The notes under the pieces: generated by a model | Seen by the model: only the letters and a program-made list of their open reading frames with translations | What the model was told of the DNA's origin: nothing | Database searches by the model: none | Assembly: GCA_033032865.1 (NCBI GenBank) | Contig: JAWHQI010000121.1 | Coordinates: 4,216,001-4,280,000 of the forward strand | DNA: 64,000 nucleotides | From: Dactylorhiza incarnata | Lineage: Eukaryota > Streptophyta > Magnoliopsida > Asparagales > Orchidaceae | Reading direction: 5' to 3' | Part shown: piece after piece, positions 12,435 to 22,020 of the stretch | How the letters are laid out: every line of letters begins with the position of its first letter | How positions within the stretch are numbered: position 1 is the stretch's first letter | Program-made: the position numbers and the translations under genes

Positions 12435-12462
12435 TGCTTTATAATTAAGTATATTGGCCTTT

Positions 12463-13401
12463 TTACTTCATTAAAGTATAAATTAAAAATTTTTCTTTGA
12501 TTTTATTGAACATAATTAATTTCTTTTTCTTTGAAAATTTTTCAAACTTTTTGGCCTGTATTTTGAGATTTTTTCCATTATTTGTGCTTGCCTTAGAAAA
12601 TTTGTTTTTAAGAAAAACAATTTGTTCTTTTGATGCTTTCAAATTTTTTTGAAGTTTATTATTCTTAAGAGTTAAAAAATTTATTTTAGTTGACTCTTTT
12701 AAAATTTTGTTTTCAGATTTTATTAAGTCTGTAAATGTTAATTTAAGGTCAGACTTGAAAGTATTAGAGGTAGAGTTGGAAGTTGAAGTTACCTCATTTA
12801 CCTTTTCTAATTTAGCTTCTGCATCTGGGATTTGATGTGAGCCATATATGGCCATCATGCATAAAGCTCTAGCTCTAAGTTCTTCTTCTTCTTCATTTAG
12901 ATTTGTTGATGGTTCTGCATCAAAAATATAGTTAGTTGAAGAAATGGAAGAAGGTTCGTTTACCATCCTAGAGAGGGAATTGCAGATTCCTCTTGCAGAG
13001 GTGCAATCTTCAACTTTTTGAAGAATGTCTTTTGACACAGATTGAGCCAAGATCTTCATAGCTTTGTCATTTGCTTCAGTTGAAGAGTCTGAAGATGGGG
13101 AAGGTTCTGTAGATGGGGAAGGTCCATGTTTTATTTCGGTAGTTTTCTTTGAAGAAGATATATCATCGCCAACATAAACATGCCCTTTCATTGCTCTCGA
13201 AGGGGACATTAGACCCGTGGAACTAGGTAATGCAGGTGTAACTACCTTTGATGTAATGTGGGGAGGTCCTGTCAAAATAGATTTGTAAATTTCTTCATCT
13301 ATAGCCTTCATATATAATTTAATTCTAACTTGCCATAATGAGAAATTATCCAAATTGCATAAAGGTAGTGGATCAGAAAGTAGGAAATCTACAAGAGTCA
13401 T
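12463..13401 (-). CDS. gag: copia gag-like protein, truncated
   Basis: This 312-codon frame has an ATG start, 158 bases after the LTR. The N-terminus contains NFSLWQVRIKLYMKAIDEE (about residues 19-37), the pattern of the gag domain that opens many plant copia polyproteins. A Ser/Pro/Thr-rich middle and a Lys/Asn-rich, coiled-coil-prone C-terminus with repeated LK and FLK words follow. No CCHC zinc knuckle is seen, and protease and the other enzymes are missing. In a complete element this part packages the RNA into particles. The frame is intact, so a gag-like fragment could be made. Confidence 0.65.
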   Translation of the reverse strand: MTLVDFLLSDPLPLCNLDNFSLWQVRIKLYMKAIDEEIYKSILTGPPHITSKVVTPALPSSTGLMSPSRAMKGHVYVGDDISSSKKTTEIKHGPSPSTEPSPSSDSSTEANDKAMKILAQSVSKDILQKVEDCTSARGICNSLSRMVNEPSSISSTNYIFDAEPSTNLNEEEEELRARALCMMAIYGSHQIPDAEAKLEKVNEVTSTSNSTSNTFKSDLKLTFTDLIKSENKILKESTKINFLTLKNNKLQKNLKASKEQIVFLKNKFSKASTNNGKNLKIQAKKFEKFSKKKKLIMFNKIKEKFLIYTLMK

Positions 13402-13480
13402 TTTGAAAACCCTTTGTAAAAAGAAATAAGAACTAAGTGATCTTTGTGATTTCAGGTGTTAGCCTGTGAAGAAACAACTA

Positions 13481-13557
13481 GCTCTGATACCAATTGAAAC
13501 AGGAGTTTCAGTATCAGATGCAAGAAATTGAAATAAAATCAACACCCTCTGATACCA
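13481..13557 (-). promoter_or_regulatory. two tandem initiator-tRNA-Met primer sites
   Basis: The site next to the LTR is 13547-13557 (minus strand TGGTATCAGAG). A second, fuller copy TGGTATCAGAGC lies at 13481-13492, and both are followed by similar CAATTGAAA bases. Complementarity to the 3' end of initiator tRNA-Met is the standard priming arrangement for copia elements. Confidence 0.75.
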
Positions 13558-13559
13558 AT

Positions 13560-14912
13560 TGAAAGGAGGGTTTAGTTCTTATTTATCTTATTAAAAGCTC
13601 TGATTGAGTTTTATTCTTCTTTTCAAAATAAATGATATATATAAATATATGAGTGTTTGCTGAGTGTAATCAAACAGTGAGAGTGCATCCAAAAAACACA
13701 GCACAACAAAATATGAAATAAAACAAGTAAACAAGCAAACAGCCAGAAGACACCAGAAATATAGTAGTTCCCCTTAACTGGGTACATCTACTCTTCTACC
13801 CACTGGTAGGAATCCACTAGGAGGTTGTTGATAAGGCTCCCTCACACCAAGGTGATTTTGACAAGGTGTCCACACACCAGGTGAGCTGTTGATAAGGTGC
13901 TCTAACCAAACTGCATGTTTTTGCTAAGGTGCCATATCACCGGGAGTTAACTTTTGAAGGGAGTTATAACCCTGCACAAGGTGGGAAGGAGAAAGTAAAA
14001 TGAAAAACAGAAAATATAATGTTCTTCTCTGTATGAGAAGTCTCTTGAAGATCCTGATATGGTGTTGAATGGATCTGATTGTTATGTTGAAGAGCTCCCC
14101 CTGTCTGATATAGATTGATAACAGTTCTGGAGATCTCTCCTCTTGATTATACACACACTTCTTTCTTCTTATGCAGTGATGATCCTGAGCAAATGGTTGT
14201 GATTGTTGTCTCAGGATGTATATGATCTGCAAGAAGATGTTAACAAGAAAATAATAGATGTGCTCTGTATTTCTGTCGTGTGTTCTACATATCTCTGTAT
14301 ATTTCTGCTCTTATCTTTAGTATATATAATCTGAGAAGTCCTTTTGAATTCTTGCCCGGGAATATGGAAAGAGATAAAGTCTCTTTAATTTGATTCCTTG
14401 GGAAAAGGAGTTGCCGTCTTTGACTCTTCAACAAACGGCTATAATCTTTAATACCTGCAACAGCTATATCAGAAAAATATAGTAATATAATAATTGAAGA
14501 TCGAGACGAGTAATATAATATTGCTGGCAGCATTTTCGTCGATCTCTTCTTGATTTGTCGACCGTCGTTCAGAGAATGCTTTACTCTGACTGCTGAGATT
14601 AGTTCGTCATTCTCAGCTTGACATTCGTCGGGCTGTGCTCGCCGTCTGATGTTCTGAATGATTACCTGCATCCAGGAATTCGTCGACCGCTGTTCTAGCT
14701 GAAATTTGTTGAGCGCCGGTAGCCATTCGTCGAACGCCGAGAGCATATGTATTTTCTTATATTATTTTCTCTGATTCGATCGCATTATATTTAATTGAAG
14801 TTTTCTTAGGTTTCTTACTTAAGGGTATTGATTTAAGTTGTGATGTGTTTTAAGGTGGAAACTTAAATCTTAAATATGAATCCTAACTCAAATCAAACCT
14901 AAGGTTCCAACA
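13560..14912 (-). repeat. 5' LTR of copia element C
   Basis: It is 1353 bp and starts TGTTGGAACC in the sense direction at 14912. A TTCGTCGA-type array lies at about 14530-14745, upstream of TATA-like sequences (ATTATATATACT on the minus strand at 14319-14330). A long frame (14746-14285) is open here and also in the other LTR. Confidence 0.85.
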
Positions 14913-15608
14913 TAAAGAGCAGTGGGTGGCTCGAGAAGAAATTGCAAGTGTGTTCCCGGTAGATGGCCAGGGGCCCGAAAAATGCCGCTCTTCCCAGTGC
15001 GGTCAGTAAAGACGACACACACGAGTGGTTGAGAGGATTTGATCAGCATGAATCTCAATCGCGAGGAGCAAGCAGGCGCCGCTGGTAGGGCAACGAAAGG
15101 AGAGATTGATGGAGGCTTCAATTGTGGCTGGGGACGACGGGATGAAGAAATGACGAAAACAGAACGGTGAGTGATGTTGCTTCCACTTGACAAGTGTGTC
15201 GTTTAGCAAATGAATGTCTTCATCGACGACGATAGGGATCGTGGAGGCGCTGAAAATGGAAGATGCAGAGAATGAACGCGTCGGTCGTGCTTAGAGGCAT
15301 CGACGTGCTTGCTGGAGACGACAAAAATGTTGTTGTGCTAGTCTACTGGCGTAGAGGCAGTTGCATGCTTGCGGGAACCGAAGAAGCATGACAGATCAAA
15401 ATGGCAGCGGCTTCGTAGAATGGGGGCCAGACATCATTTTTTTCTCATAATTTTTTTTTGTAAGACCTCCATCTTATAAGAGTCGTTTCTCCCTCATCTG
15501 ACCACCAATTTAATTGATGTGTAAGTAGTCAAAATTCATTATCTCGACGAGAGGAATCCAAATCTACTAATGATTTCGCAAAATTCTCGAGGGTCCGGGC
15601 CCCCGACA

Positions 15609-15627
15609 CCCCCCCCCCCCCCCCCCC
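15609..15627. repeat. homopolymer C run
   Basis: Nineteen consecutive C bases, a likely sequencing and replication slippage site. Confidence 0.9.
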
Positions 15628-15640
15628 AGATTCTCCCCTG

Positions 15641-15642
<2 letters not shown>

Positions 15643-15674
<32 letters not shown>
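15643..15674. repeat. GT microsatellite
   Basis: Sixteen GT units, 16 bases after the C run. Confidence 0.95.
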
Positions 15675-15676
<2 letters not shown>

Positions 15677-16857
15677 TCCATATGTTCTTAATGCATGTGT
15701 GCTTGTATGTGTGTGTACAATTGCTTGGATGCAATTTTGTGTTTGTTTAACCAACTTCGCATAAATAGAAGCTCTTTTGAAAACCTAAATAATATTCTCG
15801 TGAGTCGCAGTTTATTAAGAGACACACTAAATGTTTCAGTTAGAGAATCAGTTGGCATAATTTTATGTCTTAGCACATAATAATTTTTTTGGGATATCGA
15901 CAAAATTAGGGGTGTGCAAAAGTATCTGAAGAACCGAAAATCGGTTCGAAACCGAACTGAATTGAGCGATTCGGGTCAGTTCCCATATTCACTGGTTCAG
16001 GTATGGTTCTTAAAAAATCGAACCAATGGTTTAGTTTGGATCTCGTATCCTACGACCGGGTACCCGAGAACCGACGAGAACCGATTATATTATTTTATTT
16101 ATATTAGAGTTTTAGACCATGAATGAGCTGCGGGCTTGTAATTTGTAACGCTTATCGCACCCTCCTGTTAGAGTAATAGTAATTAGTAAGTATTATATTA
16201 TAATAGTAAATATTATATGAAATGTTATTATTTATTAAGTTATAACCTATTAATCGATTATTCATTCAACTCTTATTTGATCTCTCAGACGGTCAGACGT
16301 AGACCCAACCCTAGCATAGCCAGCACCCGAGAAAGCGAGAAACCCTTCCTCCCGGCGCTCTTCGGTGTTAGGCCTTTCCTCCTCCTCACCGGCTCAAATT
16401 AAGGGCCCAAACTTTTAGATTTCCACAACTCTCTTCCTCGTCTGCTCCGCCCTTTCAATCTTTCAAGCTAGTTCTCTACCAAATTGGCGACTAAGTCAAG
16501 AACGACAATAAGGAATTTGCTGATTTCTGCAACCCTATTCCTCATTGTCTCAGAAGATAATTTATTTTACCAAATCTCAATATCTAGCTCTCTTCTAGTT
16601 ATCGTTTGAAAATGTATTGTAGGTTGATTTTTTTTGTTGAGTATCTCTCTTCCCAATAAGGATTTTGCTGATTTCTACTACAGTTTTTTTGTTTCAGGCT
16701 TTCAGCTTGCTTTATCAAATTTTTTGGGTAATTTGCGAAACTTGTGAATTGTATTTCTATAAATAATTTATGAGTTGTCTTTCCACTTGTTATCTTTTTT
16801 TCATTATGTAATTTTTGTTGGTTCCTTTTTGTAGATTATATTGACTAAGTCGTTAAA

Positions 16858-17790
16858 ATGTCTAGTGTGGGAGACACAAATGATGTTACTACCAAACATG
16901 CAACATGTGATCCGATTGTTACAGATGAGACCATTACAATTGTAGATGAGAGCAATGTGTCTATCACAACTAATCGATAGAAAAGAGATTACAAGTCCAA
17001 GTCCAATATATGGAGTCATTTTTCTAAGACTACGAAGAAAGAGGGTGAGAAGTCTGAGAAAGCTGCATGTAACTATTGCAGTAAAGTGTATGGTTGTGCA
17101 AGTATTAATGGTACTAGTAATATGTGGAAACATTTAAAGAATTATAGCAAATATCCATATAATAAAGTCGATAAAAAAATTATTGAACTTTGAGAAGAAA
17201 AGTTGGGAAGAGGAAAATAACATAACTTCTATTGAGTATCAACATTCTTGGAAGTTTGACCATGAGTCATGTAAGATGCCCCTTGCTAGATGGATTATCA
17301 CAGATGAGTTTCCTTTTAAAATGATTGAAATAGATAGTTTTCTTTATCGCATGATAATGTTGCAACCAAGGTTTAAGTTGATTTCACGCACTACACGAAC
17401 AAAAGATTGCATGAGATTATATGCCACTGAGAAGTCAAAAGTAAAGAAGACACTTGTGAACAAGAAGGTCGTCATGAGTTTAACTACCGATTGTTGGACA
17501 ACCTTACAAAATATTTCGTACTTGTGTCTCACTGCCCATTTTATTAATGATGATTGGAAGATGTAAAAAAGAATTCTTAACTTTTGTGTTATCTGAAGTA
17601 ATAAAGGAAAAGAACTTATCAAGTTTTAGAATCATGTATATTAGATTGTGAGATAGATAGATTTTGTACCATAAATAATATCACTGCAAATATAGTTGCA
17701 ATTGATCATTTGAGAAGAAAATTAATTGAAAATACATGTTTATCTTTGGATGGAGCATTATTTCCATTTAAAATTGTTTGATAGTTGCTA
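16858..17790 (+). pseudogene. hAT transposase, N-terminal remnant
   Basis: The first piece runs from ATG 16858. After an in-frame stop at 16978-16980 it shows a BED-type zinc-finger pattern (IWSHFSK, then CNYCSKVYG, then MWKHLKN; the last expected Cys is not where I would look for it). After a frameshift near 17190 the frame to 17566 contains ARWIITDEFPFKMIE, QPRFKLISR and TTDCWTTLQNISYLCLTAHF, the usual start of the plant hAT catalytic region (RICESLEEPER-like). A third frame continues with KRILNFC. The remaining catalytic residues and the C-terminal dimerisation region are missing. Several stops make it non-functional. Confidence 0.85.
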
Positions 17791-19554
17791 AATGCTAATA
17801 TCATAAGCTTTATATGCACCGGTGTAGTTTTGGTCAACGGGTTTAATACTGAAGATTGTATCATGAATGATTATTTGAGGTTATAATTTTAGTTTCTTGT
17901 TTAAGTATTTTGGCCTTGTCTTACTTTATGTAGTGTGGATTATTTTATCTGTGGATTATGAGTGTGCATTATTGGTGTAACGCCTCAATTTCAAGGAGAG
18001 TGATTTTGGTCTGCGAATAGCGGAGTTTGGGGTGCGGATAGGAGTATGGTGTGCAGATAGCCAAGTGTGCTAGGGTTTTAAATAAAAAACCTAAGCTAGC
18101 CCTCCTCCCCATTACCCGACCTCTCTCCCTCTCAAATCGCGCTCACCTCCCCCTCCCGATCTCTCTCGCTCTCGGTGCGTGGTGTAACACCCCATTTTTT
18201 TTCTTTCCAAAACACCAGGTCTTAGGCCCAGAACCGCCGCTTTGCGGTGACACCTTCACTCGGGAAGGTCGCCACTACAAAATGTCGATCCTGCCGGCCA
18301 AATCGATCACAAAGAAAAGTGCATTAAAGAAGACAAGTCCACAGAATCAACATGAAATATATACAAATATCCACATGAAATAACTGACTAAAAAGATAGC
18401 AAAGGTACAATAATAAAAGGCTCATGCCCTGTACATCACATCCTCACTACATGATCACTCGCGGAAGCTAACTACTAATCACTCACTGATCTTGAATCCT
18501 ATGCTCCTGTACTAGACTGGCCTGCCTCCGTCTACATCGGCCTCTGGTGTTGCTGCATCTCCTCGATCCCCTAAAATGATATGGTCCACGGACCGTCACT
18601 CAAACTAGACTCAGAAAATTCCCCACCCCTCCCCCAATGACTCCTAGGCACCGTATGGGGAGGAGGAAGCGGAGGACAGGAAGGATAAAACAATAGCAGG
18701 TGACGGAAGCTAGTCTACAGGAAATGTTCTACGACTACACAGGTGTATATACATAAATTAAGCAGCAAGTAAAGCATAATAATTAACAGTAAAGCAGTCT
18801 ATATAATGGCAACTAAAATAATATAAAAGTAACCATTGATTTATATGAATGCCCACACAAACCTATAGACCATGGGGTCTTTTAGCAAGACCTATCATAT
18901 AAGAAGTCCCATAACCGACTTATACGTTAGGGGTAGGGGTTGAAATGCAATGTTTATGCTATGACATGCAAGATATGCAGTTTATGCTATGTTCATACAA
19001 GTGCAACTCACACACTTCGACTCTATGCGCACAAACCATTAGTTCCCCCTTTTTGGAGCTAGCAAGACTCCCAGGTTACTCCCGTAGTGGCAAACGGAAG
19101 CGGTGGGTTGGGCATCGCCCACCTCTAGGTTGGTATTCACACTACCTAACCTAGACCTATCGTACGCCTCAATGCAAAACCGCGGAGCATCTGCGTAATC
19201 TTACTAGCTGGACCACCAGACTTTTATGGCTAAGTGCAAATTCCACACTTGCTGAATCAACGTACTGACGTCGGTGTGAACGACCGTTCAATACCGGAGA
19301 CCCACCACCTTCGTGCACATGCAATATGTTCTACTATCTATCTACAAACTCCAAACATAAACTACCTGAGCTTAACTTGCCCAGCCAAGAACCAAACTGA
19401 GTCACAACTCACCGGATCCATAATCCGCACCAACCACCACCGAGCCTACAACTCAGGGTACCAAACCAACTAAACTCCCGTGACAACGGAGTGAGAGTGA
19501 ATGTATTATTAGTTAATCTTGAGCATCATATTACTCCTACGACTTATGGTTAAT

Positions 19555-19643
19555 CTTGGACTTCCTGAGGGTTACCCTGTAAGGGGCTCGCTATGGTACT
19601 AGGAACTGCAATGGGATGACACCCCAAAGTTCCCTTTCTCAAG
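19555..19643 (-). other. 88-nt structured motif, copy in LTR E
   Basis: It has the same length and layout as the copies in the Athila leaders: CTTGAG at one end, TCCAAG at the other, with TTTGGGG...CATCCCA and CCCCTTACAGGG hairpins between them. The shared words include CCTAGTACC and AGGAAGTCCAAG. Confidence 0.7.
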
Positions 19644-21546
19644 ACACTTAGTGTTGTTGGTATCTACCCATAAGAACACCCATCTTATCTTTTCACTTGA
19701 GCTAAACCTAAGTGCTTTACGACACGCTAGGGAAAAGACGATCCTTCGTCAATCTCACACACAACCTTACCCTTAACTCACCAAGCACTCTTAATACCTA
19801 TCTCCTTTTTGGTTACCTCAATCTCTTCATCCTGACCATGTACATCAACTACATGCCATTTCCACTTAGTAGGCCACTAAAAACCTAAGTTTCACAGTTT
19901 TACTAAACGCAGACCAAGCTAACTACATGAAGCTTACAACTAGAGGTATTCCAAATATTCATCCAACTGACTCAAGATAATTACTGGAGATCTATCATGA
20001 TGTTATACGACAATCCAGAGAATCATATTTTCCCCTAATTAATTAGTATTTATTTTAATTTCTCCAAACATTTGCCAAGTGTGAAAATGACCATGAAGTG
20101 TAAGTAAATCTTAAGATATGGCTCTCCAAAAATTATGATAAATCTATAATGACTAAATAACATCAGAAACATCAAATCATATTTTTACAGTAAGAAATTG
20201 TCCTCTAATTTAATTATTTATCATCTAACCAAAATTGTAGTTTTATGAAGGAACCACCAAAAAGATCAACACTAAAATTATGGGAAAATTACCAAACTCT
20301 TGTATTCATCAGAAAAGGCTACTGACCAAGTTTTAGGATTTAAGGAAATCATTTTTATGCTTAAATAAATACTTTAAGAAAACCTCAAATTATATAAATT
20401 GTGAAGTAGCCTACTGATTTAAGTCTCCAAAAATTCTACAAAAATTCACAGAGCTTCCTAATGCTCTGAAATGTCCTATCACCAATTTGCACAATTTAAC
20501 ACTGAGTTTTGGACCCTCATGTGTTTTTCTTAAATCTAAATCAAAACTGGTGCCTTGTGAATGAAGTACTCATTAAATAATTCAATAAAACACACAAAAA
20601 TTACCAAAGGTTTAAATCATGATTGTAAGGGCACAACTAAAGACTCATCATCATCCAAGACCTTTTAAGCATGTAATTATCTCTTGGAAGGAATTTCTCA
20701 AAAAGGATTAAAACTTATTTTAGGGGGAATATGTTCTCCTAAAATTCTCTCAAAATTCCCTAGGGCATAATTACACCCCATGAAAATATCTCCTAAGTTC
20801 CATGACTTTCAAAGGACTTTTGACCTCAGGTCCTTCACAAAGTTTTACTTGCACACCTAGGACTAAAACTAGGGTTCTAGAGCTTAATCACCTCCACACC
20901 ACCCCAAACCACTCATGGGGGTACTTTAGGTGATCCTAAACAAGTGGACAAGGTTCCACCTCATGATGATGAGTTTTGACCACCAGACTCCAAGATAAAC
21001 ACCATGCCCTAATTTTGACCCAACTTCTCCTAACTTGGGTTGACAAATTACCCAACCAAAACAGTCCCAATTGGGCTGATATTTTTACCTAGGTCGTGTG
21101 ATAACCCTAAGAAGCACCCACCAAAGTTTGGCGGGCATTGGAGGTCATTTGAGCCACTAATTAATTACTATATGATTTATGAAATTAATTCAAAAACCTT
21201 AGAAAAAGTCCTCCTAAAAATCCCATCTTTGGGTATGTTGTGTGGGTAGGTGTAACTAGCCTAGGTTTTAAATATCAAGGCCATATTATATCCCAATCAA
21301 AGGTTATTCAAGAAATGGTGGCTGTCCTACACCAGGGACCAGCCCCACCAAAATGGACCTACAGAGAGTTACAGTGCTCCTTTTAGGATGAAATTAATTT
21401 TATAACATAGTAGACTCCAAGGGCTACAACTTTGATGTTGACCACTTTTTCTGTAGAGGGCCATAAGTATTTTTAATAATTAACTCTAAGTGCTGCCAGT
21501 AATAGTACAAAAAAAAACAGAATTATAAAACATAATTATGAAAATC

Positions 21547-22020
21547 TGTTCTGCGACCGACGAACGCTGATCTGCGTTCGACGAAATACTTTCTGCGCTC
21601 AACGAAGGCAGAACAATCTGTGTTCAACGAAAGTAAAACACTGCTCGACGGACGCTGAACACATCAGCGTTCGACGAATTATTCGTTCGACTAAATCAGA
21701 GCATAACAACGCTCGACCAATTTAAAGTAAATCTACGTTCGACTAAATCCTTCGTTCGATGAATTATTATTAAAACAACGCTCGACTAAGACCTTTCGTT
21801 CGACGAACTCAACTTCATTCGACGAATTTCTTGTTTCGTTTGAATAATTTTCTATTTGACAGCGCTCGGCTAACTCCTTATATTAATTTCGTTCGACTAA
21901 TCTTTAAGGAAACTGAGATCGACAAATTTAAGTAAACAACCGTTCGACTAACCCAGACTTGTTCGACTAACTCAGATCCGTTCGACGAACCCGCCTTCCG
22001 CTCGACAAATTGCGGAAGAT
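21547..22020. repeat. CGTTCGAC(G/T)AA word array in LTR E
   Basis: About twenty variants of CGTTCGACGAA, CGCTCGACTAA and relatives are scattered at irregular spacing. The word is the reverse complement of the TTCGTCGAACG word in copia element C and in Athila element H. Confidence 0.85.

Larger units (their letters stand above)
10520..14912 (-). mobile_element. non-autonomous copia element C
   Basis: Two LTRs in direct orientation enclose 1735 bases of internal sequence on the minus strand. The internal part has an initiator-tRNA-Met primer site, a gag-like frame and a polypurine tract, but no protease, integrase or reverse transcriptase. LTRs start TGTTGGAACC and end CTCCTTTCA in the sense direction. 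The flanks are GAAAG (10515-10519) and TAAAG (14913-14917), a 4-of-5 target duplication. It would need enzymes from a related full-length copia element to move. Confidence 0.85.
14913..15898. other. unassigned region with simple repeats
   Basis: I see no gene or element end that I can name in the first 700 bases. It ends in a C run, a GT repeat and AT-rich DNA before the hAT transposon. Short open frames exist on both strands but show no domain. Confidence 0.4.

Noticed and set aside
15570..15764. Proline-rich and Cys/Val-rich frames around the C run and GT repeat
   Set aside because: They are translations of simple repeats.
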